A stretch of 19,846 nt of DNA from an uncultured Steroidobacter sp. (GCA_946478975.1 CAMLEO010000108.1:1-19846), one strand, 5' to 3'. Positions 7,032 to 15,928 are shown, numbered from the stretch's first letter. Notes: generated by a model not told the origin, from the letters alone. Numbers and translations: made by a program.

Positions 7032-7790
7032 TTATTTCCCAATGCGCGCACAGCCCGCGGATTGTTTGCCGTCCAGCTTCGCGTGAGCGGAATACGCGAA
7101 ATATTCACCAGAGGTCGGGTCGCGGCAGTCCTGCGCCTCAATCATGAGCTCGACCTGATGATCCTTGTCCGCGGCCGTGTAGCTCACCGCGCCTTCTGAG
7201 TCCTGCGTCTGCGGCGCGGGAAGCGAGATTTCCTTGGGCTCCTCCGCCTGATGCCAGGTCAGCGCGGCCTCGGTCACTTCGACACTCCAGGAGGATTCAT
7301 TGCCGCGCGCTGAGACTATGTAATCCTGAGCTGGCGTGTCACAGCCGTGGATCTGTTCCGCGGGCGCGGCGTACAGCGCCTCTTCGAGCACGAACACACC
7401 CGGGAAAGCGCTGGCGGCAGCCGGCAAATCCTCCGCGGTCGACGCTCGTTCGCCGTATGCCTCGATGTACAACTTCAGAGGCGACCCATCCGCGGATTTT
7501 TCGCCCGCGAAAGCGCGCGTGAGCACACCTTCCGTCTGGTCGATCAACCACACATCCGCCTGCTCGCCGCATGGACGGAAAGTGGTGTGGTCCGCGGCCA
7601 GGGTGACGACGCCGCGCTTGATGGCCAAACCGGATTCCGCAGGCGGCTCGGCCGCGGTCTCGTCGGAAGGCGCTGGTGCCGTGGGCAATGTCGTCGGCGG
7701 CAGCTGCCGGGCTGGTTCGGGCGCTTTGGAGCAACCCGCCACTGTCAGCAAAACCGCGCAAACAATGTTTGGCGCGCGCGAAACCCGCAT
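7032..7790 (-). CDS. Putative outer-membrane lipoprotein with COG3650-like C-terminal domain
   Basis: This 252-residue protein has a lipoprotein signal peptide (lipobox V17-A18-G19-C20, Ser at +2 favouring the outer membrane), then a Pro/Ala-rich linker to about residue 55. Residues 60-150 contain FRPCG (C74) and a second Cys (C150). Residues 160-252 contain ARGNESSWSVEV and a final C222...GCAR (C247) pattern resembling the uncharacterised COG3650 family (usually GNEPFW...C.D.MS...GCA). Four cysteines in the mature part suggest two disulfides. Function is unknown. GGAGG lies just upstream of the ATG in minus-strand sense, supporting this start over a longer frame to 7913. It is convergent with the VanZ gene (7-nt gap) and divergent from uvrD. 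Confidence 0.85.
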   Translation of the reverse strand: MRVSRAPNIVCAVLLTVAGCSKAPEPARQLPPTTLPTAPAPSDETAAEPPAESGLAIKRGVVTLAADHTTFRPCGEQADVWLIDQTEGVLTRAFAGEKSADGSPLKLYIEAYGERASTAEDLPAAASAFPGVFVLEEALYAAPAEQIHGCDTPAQDYIVSARGNESSWSVEVTEAALTWHQAEEPKEISLPAPQTQDSEGAVSYTAADKDHQVELMIEAQDCRDPTSGEYFAYSAHAKLDGKQSAGCARIGK

Positions 7791-7806
7791 GAAACCCTCC
7801 GTCAGC

Positions 7807-7832
7807 CTCGTTATTGCGCACAGGATAACGAG
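7807..7832. promoter_or_regulatory. 26-bp palindrome in the lipoprotein/uvrD divergent region
   Basis: CTCGTTAT (7807-7814) and ATAACGAG (7825-7832) are perfect 8-base inverted arms with a 10-base spacer. The centre is about 30 bp upstream of the lipoprotein start and about 60 bp upstream of the putative uvrD -10. The arm spacing fits a dimeric DNA-binding protein; alternatively the arms form a stem in the lipoprotein mRNA leader ahead of its ribosome site. The regulator is unknown. Confidence 0.5.
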
Positions 7833-7875
7833 AAAGCCCGACCAAACCAGTGAGAGGGTCCCCAATTCGCTCAGC

Positions 7876-7884
7876 TGGTAGAAT
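7876..7884 (+). promoter_or_regulatory. Probable extended -10 promoter for uvrD
   Basis: TGG followed by TAGAAT (7879-7884) fits an extended -10 element (TGn-TAnAAT). No good -35 is seen around 7856-7861, which extended -10 promoters can do without. A transcript would start near 7891 and have an ~80-nt leader to the proposed CTG start at 7971. That leader contains a GCACC/GGTGC hairpin at 7910-7925. Confidence 0.45.
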
Positions 7885-7970
7885 GCGCGCCCTTGGCAGC
7901 CCGGCCCAGGCACCCATTTTGGTGCGCCCCGTTGGGGATTCTGGACTGCGATCTTCGTGAGGAATCACCG

Positions 7971-10133
7971 CTGGACGTTTCCGACCTACTCGAAGGACTC
8001 AACGACGCGCAACGCGCAGCCGTCGCGGCTCCGCTGGCGCCCACGCTGGTACTGGCAGGCGCGGGCAGCGGCAAGACGCGCGTGCTCACGCATCGCGTCG
8101 CCTGGCTCGTGCAGGTGGAAGGCGCCTCGCCGCACGGCATTCTCGCGGTCACCTTTACAAACAAGGCAGCCGGCGAGATGCGCGGCCGTATCGAATCGAT
8201 GCTGGGCGTCCCCAGCGCGCCGTTGTGGATCGGCACGTTTCACGGCATCGCGCACCGGCTGCTGCGCATTCACTGGCGGGACGCGAACCTGCCGCAAAGT
8301 TTCCAGATCATGGATGCGGAAGATCAGCTGCGTGCAATTCGCCGCCTGCTGAAAGCGCAAAACCTCGACGAGGAGCGCTGGGTTCCGAAAGAGATCATGT
8401 GGTTCATCAACGCGCGCAAGGACGAAGGGCTGCGTGCGAAGCAGATTCGCGACGACGGCGATCCCACCAAGCGCCAGTTCATCAAGCTGTACGAGTTGTA
8501 TCAGGACCAGTGCGACCGCGCCGGCGTGATCGATTTCGCCGAGCTGCTGCTGCGCGCCTTCGAGCTGTGGCGCGATCATCCAGAGCTGCTGTCGCATTAT
8601 CGGCAGCGCTTTCGTCACGTGCTGATCGACGAGTTCCAGGACACCAACACGATTCAATATGCGTGGTTGAAGCTGCTGGCCGGGCCCGACGGTCTGCCGT
8701 TTGCGGTCGGCGATGACGATCAGTCCATTTATCGCTGGCGTGGCGCGCGCGTCGAGAATCTGCAGCAGTACCGCCGCGATTATCCGACCGTGCAGCTGTT
8801 TCGCCTCGAACAGAACTATCGTTCGACCGGTAACATCCTCGCGGCCGCAAATGCGCTCATCGCCAACAACAGCGGTCGGCTCGGCAAGAATCTCTGGACC
8901 AGCGGCGAGCAGGGCGATCCGGTCAAGCTCTACGCCGCGTTCAACGAGCGCGACGAAGCAGACTTTGTGATCAATCGCATTCGCGAGTGGGCCAACAAAG
9001 GCGGACTGCGCAGCGAATGTGCGATTCTGTATCGCTCGAACGCACAGTCGCGAGCGTTTGAAGAAGCGTTGCTCTCGGCGCGCATTCCGTATCGCGTGTA
9101 CGGCGGCCTGCGGTTCTTCGAACGTGCCGAAATCAAAGACGCGCTCGGTTATCTGCGTTTGATCTTCAACCGCACCGACGACGCATCGTTCGAACGCATC
9201 GTGAACTTGCCCACGCGCGGCATCGGCAACAAAACTCTCGACATCGTTCGCAACTACGCGCGTGCGAATGCATGTTCGATGTGGGACGCCGCGGGCGCGT
9301 GCATCAAGGAGCTCGGTGCACGCGCCGGGCAGAACCTGCACGCGTTCATGCTGCTGATCGAGCAGCTGGATCAACAGATTCGCACGCTGCCGATTCACGA
9401 GCAGGTGGATCACGTGATTCACGCCAGCGGCCTGGTCGCGCATTATCAGCAAGAGAAAGGCGATCGCGGCGAAGCGCGAGTCGACAACTTGAACGAATTG
9501 GTGTCCGCCGCGCGAGGCTACGAGCCCGATGGCGACACCGAAGTCTCGCCGCTCGCAAACTTCCTCTCGCACGCCGTGCTGGAATCGGGCGAAGAACAAG
9601 CAGGTGCAGGCGAAGACGGTGTGCAGATGATGACGTTGCACTCGGCCAAGGGCCTGGAGTTTCCTGTCGTGTTCCTGTGCGGCATGGAAGACGGCCTGTT
9701 CCCGCATCAGCGCTCGATCACCGACGTGGACGGCCTCGAAGAAGAGCGCCGCCTGTGTTACGTCGGCACCACGCGCGCGATGAAACAACTGTATCTAACT
9801 TATGCCGAGCAGCGACGCCTGCACGGCGTGGACAGCTACGGCACGCCGTCGCGGTTCATCAAAGAAATCCCGGCCGAGCTGCTGGAAGAAATTCGTCCCC
9901 GCATTCAAATCTCGCGACCTGTGTATCAGCCGCGCGGGGGCCGGGTGCATGAAGATCTGATCGGCGCCGGCAGCGGCGTCCGGCTCGGACAACGAGTGCG
10001 TCATGGCAAGTTCGGTGAAGGCACGGTGCTCGACCTGGAAGGCCAGGGCAGCCACGCACGCGTGCAAGTGAATTTCGAACGTCAGGGCACGAAGTGGCTG
10101 ATGCTGGCGTATGCGAACCTAGAACCGGTATGA
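7971..10133 (+). CDS. uvrD: DNA helicase II (UvrD), SF1A 3'-5' helicase
   Basis: UvrD unwinds DNA in nucleotide excision and mismatch repair. All superfamily 1 motifs are present in order: Walker A GAGSGKT with K35, TFTNKAAGEMR, GTFHGIAHRLLR, Walker B LIDEFQDTN with D220 and E221, VGDDDQSIYRWRGA, LEQNYRSTGNIL, TLHSAKGLEFPVVFLCGMEDGLFPH and EERRLCYVGTTRA. The C-terminal module resembling HxKFGEGTVL...KWLxLAYANLEPV is typical of UvrD rather than Rep. CTG 7971 is proposed as the start: GAGGA at 7959-7963 is 7 nt upstream, the next residues Asp-Val-Ser match the UvrD N-terminus, and the protein becomes 720 residues with K35/D220/E221 numbered exactly as in E. coli. In-frame TTG codons at 7893 and 7932 are alternatives without a good ribosome site. 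Confidence 0.95.
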   Translation: MDVSDLLEGLNDAQRAAVAAPLAPTLVLAGAGSGKTRVLTHRVAWLVQVEGASPHGILAVTFTNKAAGEMRGRIESMLGVPSAPLWIGTFHGIAHRLLRIHWRDANLPQSFQIMDAEDQLRAIRRLLKAQNLDEERWVPKEIMWFINARKDEGLRAKQIRDDGDPTKRQFIKLYELYQDQCDRAGVIDFAELLLRAFELWRDHPELLSHYRQRFRHVLIDEFQDTNTIQYAWLKLLAGPDGLPFAVGDDDQSIYRWRGARVENLQQYRRDYPTVQLFRLEQNYRSTGNILAAANALIANNSGRLGKNLWTSGEQGDPVKLYAAFNERDEADFVINRIREWANKGGLRSECAILYRSNAQSRAFEEALLSARIPYRVYGGLRFFERAEIKDALGYLRLIFNRTDDASFERIVNLPTRGIGNKTLDIVRNYARANACSMWDAAGACIKELGARAGQNLHAFMLLIEQLDQQIRTLPIHEQVDHVIHASGLVAHYQQEKGDRGEARVDNLNELVSAARGYEPDGDTEVSPLANFLSHAVLESGEEQAGAGEDGVQMMTLHSAKGLEFPVVFLCGMEDGLFPHQRSITDVDGLEEERRLCYVGTTRAMKQLYLTYAEQRRLHGVDSYGTPSRFIKEIPAELLEEIRPRIQISRPVYQPRGGRVHEDLIGAGSGVRLGQRVRHGKFGEGTVLDLEGQGSHARVQVNFERQGTKWLMLAYANLEPV

Positions 10134-11518
10134 AAATAATCATCCTTGGCGCCGGGCAGGTGGGCCGCACCGCTGCTTATCACCTGGCGCGTGAAGCTGC
10201 GAACGAAGTCACCGTCGTCGACGTGAACGACGAGCTCCTGCGCGATCTGCAGGATCGCCTGGACATTCGCACGCTGGTCGGCAGCGGCACGCAGCCCAGC
10301 GTGCTCGAAGCCGCCGGCGCCCGCGACGCCGATATTTTCATCGCGCTCACCAACAGCGACGAAGTGAACATGGTGGCGTGCCAGATCGCCTGGAGTCTGT
10401 TCAACAAAGACTCGACGCGCATCGCCCGTATCCGTTCCGCCGACTTCACCCGTCACACCAAGTTGTTTTCGACCGAAGATCGCGCGTTCGCAGTGGACGT
10501 GCCGATCAGCCCCGAGCAGCTCGTCACCGACCATGTCGTGCAGCTGATCAACTATCCGGGCGCACTGCAGGTGCTGGATTTTGCGGACGGCCGCGTGCGA
10601 CTGGTCGGCGTGAAGGCGACGAAAGGCGGCGCGCTGGTCGGCCAGCAGCTCAAACAACTGCCGACTCACATCGAAGGTCGCGATGCGCGGGTGGCTGCGA
10701 TCTATCGCGGCGGTCACAGCGTAAAGCCGGAAGGCGAGACCGTCATCGAAGATGGAGACGAAGTGTTCTTCATCGCCGCGCGCCAGGACATTCGCATGGT
10801 GATGAATGAAATGAAGCGGGTCGAAGACCCCGTGCGCCGCGTGGTGATCGCCGGCGGCGGCAACATCGGCTTCCGGCTCGCGCAGCACCTCGAAGATCAG
10901 CACCAGGTCAAACTCATCGAGCGCGACCCGCGCCGGGCCCGCAAGGTGTCCGAGCAGCTCAGCAATACCATCGTGCTCAGCGGCGACGCAGCCGACGAGG
11001 AATTGCTGCTCGAAGAGAACATCGACAGCGCCGACGTGTTCGTCGCCGTCACCAACGCGGAAGAAGCAAACATTCTGTCCGCGATGCTCGCCAAGCGCCT
11101 GGGCTGTCACAAAGTGATGGCGCTGATCAATCGCCCCGCGTATGCGGAGCTGATGCAAAGCGGCTCGATCGACATCGCACTGTCGCCGCAGCAGGTCACG
11201 ATCGGCTCGTTGCTCGCCCACGTTCGCCGCGGCGACGTGGTTCGTGTGCACTCGTTACGACGTGGCGCGGCCGAGGCACTGGAAGTCATCGTGCATGGCA
11301 TCCAGGGCGAAGGGCGCGTCATCGGCAAGAAGATCGAAAACATTCCGTTGCCCGAAGGCACGACCATCGCAGCCATCGCTCGCGGCGACCAGGTGCTCAT
11401 CGCGCATCACGACACCATGATTCAGCGCGACGATCACGTGATCCTGTTCCTGACCGATCGACGTCACGTCGAAGCGGTCGAGCGCCTGTTCGATGTGCCG
11501 CGCCGGCACGCCAGGTAA
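10130..11518 (+). CDS. trkA: Trk potassium uptake system NAD-binding regulatory subunit TrkA
   Basis: TrkA is the cytoplasmic gating ring subunit that binds nucleotides and opens the TrkH potassium channel. The 462-residue protein has two tandem RCK_N/RCK_C units, as in E. coli TrkA (458 residues). The first Rossmann loop is GAGQVG at residues 7-12, with an acidic end of strand 2 (VVDVN). The second is GGGNIG at 242-247, with LIERD. Each is followed by a GDG/GSG-containing segment and a TrkA-C domain. The ATG overlaps the uvrD TGA (ATGA), so translation is probably coupled; no separate ribosome site is obvious. TrkH follows 9 nt later. Confidence 0.96.
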   Translation: MKIIILGAGQVGRTAAYHLAREAANEVTVVDVNDELLRDLQDRLDIRTLVGSGTQPSVLEAAGARDADIFIALTNSDEVNMVACQIAWSLFNKDSTRIARIRSADFTRHTKLFSTEDRAFAVDVPISPEQLVTDHVVQLINYPGALQVLDFADGRVRLVGVKATKGGALVGQQLKQLPTHIEGRDARVAAIYRGGHSVKPEGETVIEDGDEVFFIAARQDIRMVMNEMKRVEDPVRRVVIAGGGNIGFRLAQHLEDQHQVKLIERDPRRARKVSEQLSNTIVLSGDAADEELLLEENIDSADVFVAVTNAEEANILSAMLAKRLGCHKVMALINRPAYAELMQSGSIDIALSPQQVTIGSLLAHVRRGDVVRVHSLRRGAAEALEVIVHGIQGEGRVIGKKIENIPLPEGTTIAAIARGDQVLIAHHDTMIQRDDHVILFLTDRRHVEAVERLFDVPRRHAR

Positions 11519-11527
11519 GCCGCGCCG

Positions 11528-12976
11528 ATGAATTTTCTTACCGTCCAGCGCATCCTGGGTTTGTTGTTGATGGTGTTCAGCGTGACCATGCTGCCGCCCA
11601 TCGGCGTGGCGCTGTATTACCACGACGGTCACTGGCAGCCGTTCTTCGACGCGTTCTTCGCCTTGCTGATATTTGGCGCCGTGGTTTGGTTTCCAGCGCG
11701 CAAATGCGTGCGTGAGCTGCGCCTGCGCGATGGCTTTCTGATCGTGTCGTTGTTTTGGATCGTGCTCAGCTTCGCCGGCGCCGTGCCGTTGTGGCTGTCG
11801 GATCGTCCGAACTTGTCGGCCACGGATGCGGTGTTCGAAGCGGTGTCCGGCTTCACCACCACCGGCGCGACTGTGATCGTGGGCATCGACGATCTGCCGA
11901 TTTCGATTCTGTATTTCCGCCAGCAGATCCAGTGGCTGGGCGGCATCGGTATCGTCGTGCTGGCGGTCGCGCTGCTGCCAATGCTGGGCGTCGGCGGCAT
12001 GCAGTTGTTGAAAGCGGAGAGTCCGCGGCCGGCGAAGGATGTGAGACTCACACCGCGCATCACCGAGACTGCAAAAGCGCTGTGGGCGATCTATCTGACA
12101 TTGACGGTGCTGTGCGCGGGCGGTTACTGGCTGGCGGGCATGACGCCGTTCGATGCGATCGCGCACAGCTTCACCACTGTTTCCACCGGCGGTCATTCCA
12201 CGCACGACGCCAGCATCGGCTACTTCGATAACGTCGCGGTGGAAATCATCGCGACGTTGTTCATGTTTCTGGGCAGCGAGAACTTCGCGTTGCATTACTT
12301 CGTGCTGCGGCATCGGCGCGTGCAGGATTACTTCAGCGATCCGGAATTCCGGGCGTTCTTGTTCTTGATCGTGCTGCTCACCTTGGTGACCACGGGCATG
12401 CTGATCGCGAACAACATCTACAGTGCCGACGTGGCGATCCGCACGGCGGTGTTTCAGGCGATCTCTACCCAGACCGGCACCGGCTTCTTCACCACCGATT
12501 ATTCGCTCTGGCCTGGCGCGTTGCCGGTAATCCTGCTGCTGGCGACGTTCATCAGCGGCTCGGCCGGCTCGACGTCGGGCGGCATGAAAGTGATTCGTTG
12601 GCTGCTGATCTGGAAACAAGGCCTGCGCGAAGTGCAGCGCCTGATTCACCCCAGCGCCGAGATTCCGGTGCGCATCGGCAGCAAGCCAGTCGATTGGCGC
12701 ATCATTGATTCGGTGTGGGGATTCTTTGCCGCGTACATCATTTTGTTCGGCGTGCTGATGGTCGCGATGATGATCACCGGCGCGGACCAGGTCACAGCGT
12801 TTTCAGCCATTGCGGCGTGCATGACCAACTACGGCATCGGGCTCGGCGAAGTCTCGGCGAACTTCACGGCCCTGTCCGACATCGCGAAGTGGCTGTGCGT
12901 GGTCGCGATGCTGCTCGGTCGCTTGGAAATATTCCCGCTGCTGGTGATCGCGACGCCGTCCTTCTGGAGACGCTAG
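11528..12976 (+). CDS. trkH: Trk potassium uptake system membrane subunit TrkH
   Basis: TrkH is the K+-conducting inner-membrane subunit. At 482 residues it matches E. coli TrkH (483). The four pore-loop repeats are recognisable: FTTTGATV, TTVSTGGHST, STQTGTGFFTT and CMTNYGIGLGEV, each with the selectivity-filter glycine. SAGSTSGGMKVIR, a hallmark of the TrkH/KtrB family, lies between the third and fourth loops. The start follows the trkA stop by 9 nt, and the protein begins MNFLTVQRILGLLLM, the normal N-terminal helix. Together with TrkA it forms a complete uptake system in one operon; in E. coli the two genes are unlinked. Confidence 0.96.
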   Translation: MNFLTVQRILGLLLMVFSVTMLPPIGVALYYHDGHWQPFFDAFFALLIFGAVVWFPARKCVRELRLRDGFLIVSLFWIVLSFAGAVPLWLSDRPNLSATDAVFEAVSGFTTTGATVIVGIDDLPISILYFRQQIQWLGGIGIVVLAVALLPMLGVGGMQLLKAESPRPAKDVRLTPRITETAKALWAIYLTLTVLCAGGYWLAGMTPFDAIAHSFTTVSTGGHSTHDASIGYFDNVAVEIIATLFMFLGSENFALHYFVLRHRRVQDYFSDPEFRAFLFLIVLLTLVTTGMLIANNIYSADVAIRTAVFQAISTQTGTGFFTTDYSLWPGALPVILLLATFISGSAGSTSGGMKVIRWLLIWKQGLREVQRLIHPSAEIPVRIGSKPVDWRIIDSVWGFFAAYIILFGVLMVAMMITGADQVTAFSAIAACMTNYGIGLGEVSANFTALSDIAKWLCVVAMLLGRLEIFPLLVIATPSFWRR

Positions 12977-12979
12977 TCG

Positions 12980-14206
12980 ATGAACGAGTCGTCGCCTCGG
13001 CCGCGGGTCGAAGCACCCGTCGGCGCGCGATTGCTTTCTGCGCTCGAACGTTTCCTGCATGTTGAAGCGGCAGGCGGCATTGTTTTGTTGATTGCAGCCG
13101 CGCTCGCGCTGGCGTGGGCCAACTCGCCTTGGAGCGATTCATACGAAGCGCTGTGGCACGCGCCTGTGCCGCTCGGCATTGGCAGTTGGGTATCCGAGCA
13201 GTCGCTGCACTTCTGGATCAACGACGGGCTGATGACCATTTTCTTCCTGGTCGTCGGCCTGGAGATCCGCCGCGAAATTCACGAAGGCGCGCTGTCGAGC
13301 GTGCGCATGGCGGCGGTGCCGCTGATCGCTGCAACCGGCGGCGTCATCGTTCCAGCGCTGATCTACACCGCGTTCAACTTTCACTCTGTCACTCAGCGCG
13401 GCTGGGCAATTCCCACTGCGACCGATATTGCGTTCGCCGTCGGCATTCTGGCGTTGCTCGGCAAGCGCGTGCCGCCCGTCGTGCGCGTGCTGCTGCTGGC
13501 ACTGGCGATCATCGATGACATCGCCGCGATCATGGTGATCGCGTTCTTCTACTCCAGCGGTGTGAAGTTGATTGGCCTCGGCATCGCAGTCCTCGGCCTG
13601 CTCGGCGTGCTGTTGTTCCAGCGCATGGCGATTCGGTCGCCGTTTGCTTATCTGATTCCTGGCGCTGTTGTTTGGGGCGGGCTGCTGGTTGCCGGCGTGC
13701 ATCCGACGCTCGCGGGCGTTGCGTTGGGATTGATGACGCCGGTAGTGCCGCTTGCAGGACGTGACATTCCGGTCGTGTCGGCGAGCCTGCAGGCTGCGCT
13801 ACATCCGTGGGTCGCCTACGGCATCATGCCTTTGTTCGCGCTCGCGAATGCGGGTGTGAGTCTGGAAGGACTGAGCCTCGCGAATCCGCTCGCGATGAGC
13901 GTCGGCGCGGGCATCGTGGTTGGGTTGGTAGTCGGCAAGCCGCTCGGCATCACGTTAGTAACATTGGCGGCGGCGCGAGTTGGACTGTGCGAGCTGCCGG
14001 CGGGAATCACGCCGCGATCGTTGTTCGTCGTCGGTTGCCTCGGCGGCATCGGCTTCACGATGTCGATCTTTATTTCCAATCTCGCGTTCGCGAATGCGGA
14101 GCTGCTCGGCGCAGCGAAGCTGGGCGTGCTGGCCGCATCGTTGATTGCCGGAGTGATTGGTTTGATCGTCGGCGCTGCGACGTTCAAACCGGCACGCGCG
14201 GATTAA
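12980..14206 (+). CDS. nhaA: Na+/H+ antiporter NhaA
   Basis: NhaA is an electrogenic antiporter that exports Na+ (or Li+) in exchange for two protons at alkaline pH. The 408 residues show VGLEIRREI near the cytoplasmic funnel, PTATDIAFA with D149, [10 protein letters not shown] with D179 and D180, GVHPTLAGV and VGKPLGI with K320. These match E. coli D133, D163, D164, the H225 loop and K300, so the ion site is intact. The ATG is 3 nt after the trkH stop, with GGAGA at 12966-12970 as ribosome site, so it is the last gene of the uvrD-trkA-trkH-nhaA run. It converges on the KefB-like gene with a 6-nt gap and no visible terminator between. Confidence 0.96.
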   Translation: MNESSPRPRVEAPVGARLLSALERFLHVEAAGGIVLLIAAALALAWANSPWSDSYEALWHAPVPLGIGSWVSEQSLHFWINDGLMTIFFLVVGLEIRREIHEGALSSVRMAAVPLIAATGGVIVPALIYTAFNFHSVTQRGWAIPTATDIAFAVGILALLGKRVPPVVRVLLLALAIIDDIAAIMVIAFFYSSGVKLIGLGIAVLGLLGVLLFQRMAIRSPFAYLIPGAVVWGGLLVAGVHPTLAGVALGLMTPVVPLAGRDIPVVSASLQAALHPWVAYGIMPLFALANAGVSLEGLSLANPLAMSVGAGIVVGLVVGKPLGITLVTLAAARVGLCELPAGITPRSLFVVGCLGGIGFTMSIFISNLAFANAELLGAAKLGVLAASLIAGVIGLIVGAATFKPARAD

Positions 14207-14212
14207 GAAAGA

Positions 14213-15874
14213 TCAGCGCGCAGCGCCCAGCATGTCGAGCGCGCCATGTAACAGCGCGGTCGCGCCTGCCAGTTCAGGAACGATCACCAGATGAGCGCCG
14301 GCAGCCCGCAAGGCAGGCTCATTCACCGATTGCTCGGCACGCGCTGCTATAACCACCGACGGGTTCAGTTGCCGCAGTTGATTGATCGCAGCCCGGGCCG
14401 GCGCGAAGTCCGGCAAGGCGACGACCGCCAGTCTGGCATTGGCGACATGAGCAGCTTCGAGCACGGTGGGTGAAAATGCGTTGCCGTAGATCGCTGGCAA
14501 TCCATCGGCGACGCCATCTCGGACACGGGACAGTCGCGAATCGATCACGGCGACGCTGATGCCGGCTTCGCGCAGGCCTCGCGCGACGCTTTGGCCGACG
14601 CGGCCGTAGCCGATCACGATGGCGTGTGCTTCCAGCTGCGCGCCCTCGCCGCTCGCGCCGGTGCCGGTATCGAACCAGCGCCGCAACCAGCGGTTATGTA
14701 GCGCGAACTCGCCGAGTTTGGGCGCGATCGCGAACGCCGAGGGCGTCAACACGATGGTGACCAGCGCCGCCGTCAGAATCAGATTGTAGAGCTGGGGCGA
14801 AAGGGCCTGGGTCTGTAAACCGATCTGAGCGAGCACGAAATTCAGCTCGCCGAGGGGGATCATGCCCAGCGCCGTAAAGGCCGCGGTACGCGCCGTGAGA
14901 TGGAACGGCACGATGCCCATGGCAGTCACAATGAATTTGAGCACCACGGTGAAAGCAGCAATGCCGAGCACCGCGGGCCAGTTCGCCACGATGAAATGAA
15001 TGTCGATCAGCATGCCCACCGACACGAAGAACAGCGTCGCGAACAGATCGCGCACCGGCACGACCTCGGAAATCACGCGATGATCGAATTCGCTTTCGGA
15101 CAACAGCAGCCCGCCGAGAAAGGCGCCGAGCGCGGGCGACAGGCCGAGCAGGGTGCTGACGCTCGCCGCACCGAGCGCAAGCACGGCGGCCGTGACAATG
15201 AACAATTCCGACGAACGCATGCGGGACACGTGGCCCATCAACCAAGGCACCGCTCGCAGCCCGATCGCCAGCGAAACGCCGATGAACACCATCGCTTTCA
15301 GCAAGGTGATGCCCACATCGATGGCCACATCCATGGGCGTGCCGCCTTCCTGTGTGTTCACGAGCTTCGGCAACACCACGATCAGCACCACGATGATCAG
15401 GTCCTGCACGATCGCCATGGACAACAGCAGCCGGCCGTGGCTCGCGGCAATTTCGCCGCGATCGAGCAATGTTTTCAGAATGACCATCGAGCTGCTGGCG
15501 GCGAGCGCCACGCCGAACACCGCTCCCTGCATGGCGCCCCAGCCCATCGCGGTTCCGGCGAGCACGCCGCCGCCAATGGTCAGTGCCACCTGAATGGTCG
15601 TGCCAATCGTTGCGAGCGCGCGGACACGTCCCAGGTCCTTGAGCGAGAACGCCACGCCCAGGCCGAACATCAGGAAGATCACGCCCACATCGGCGAGCAA
15701 CGCGATCTGATCGCGCTCGCCAACGAATCCGGGCGTGAATGGTCCAATGGCTACGCCGGCCAGCAAGTAGCCGAAGATGGGCGACTGCCGCAGCCAGCTG
15801 GCGAGAAAGCCGCCTGCCACGGCAATGCCGAGCGCGATCGCGACGTTCAGAACCAGCGGCACTTCTTCATTCAT
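14213..15874 (-). CDS. CPA2 cation:proton antiporter with RCK domain (KefB/YbaL type)
   Basis: This 553-residue protein combines a Na+/H+ exchanger (CPA2) membrane domain at about residues 5-400 with a TrkA-N (RCK_N) domain from about 417. Membrane signatures include GYLLAGVAIGPFTPGF, LLADVGVIFLMFGLGVAFSL, the ion-site-like VQDLIIV and LFFVSVGMLID. The cytoplasmic part starts HAIVIGYGRVGQSVA, a dinucleotide-binding GxGxxG, with VID after strand 2. The architecture and length match E. coli YbaL (558) more closely than KefB or KefC (about 600). It probably performs K+ or Na+ efflux coupled to H+. The start at 15872-15874 gives the normal first helix; no strong ribosome site is seen. The exact subfamily and ligand are uncertain. 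Confidence 0.9.
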   Translation of the reverse strand: MNEEVPLVLNVAIALGIAVAGGFLASWLRQSPIFGYLLAGVAIGPFTPGFVGERDQIALLADVGVIFLMFGLGVAFSLKDLGRVRALATIGTTIQVALTIGGGVLAGTAMGWGAMQGAVFGVALAASSSMVILKTLLDRGEIAASHGRLLLSMAIVQDLIIVVLIVVLPKLVNTQEGGTPMDVAIDVGITLLKAMVFIGVSLAIGLRAVPWLMGHVSRMRSSELFIVTAAVLALGAASVSTLLGLSPALGAFLGGLLLSESEFDHRVISEVVPVRDLFATLFFVSVGMLIDIHFIVANWPAVLGIAAFTVVLKFIVTAMGIVPFHLTARTAAFTALGMIPLGELNFVLAQIGLQTQALSPQLYNLILTAALVTIVLTPSAFAIAPKLGEFALHNRWLRRWFDTGTGASGEGAQLEAHAIVIGYGRVGQSVARGLREAGISVAVIDSRLSRVRDGVADGLPAIYGNAFSPTVLEAAHVANARLAVVALPDFAPARAAINQLRQLNPSVVIAARAEQSVNEPALRAAGAHLVIVPELAGATALLHGALDMLGAAR

Positions 15875-15928
15875 AGACTGGGCTGGCGGCGGGACAACGG
15901 TCGGGCACCCGGCGAAAAAATCGTCGGC

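Noticed and set aside
7893..7970. N-terminal extension of UvrD from TTG 7893
   Set aside because: The 26 extra residues include Trp, Cys and Pro with no helicase similarity, there is no ribosome site, and the putative promoter is only a few bases upstream.
7986..9788. 600-codon minus-strand open frame opposite uvrD
   Set aside because: Its low-complexity charged composition mirrors UvrD codons, with no recognisable domain. The + strand has all helicase motifs.
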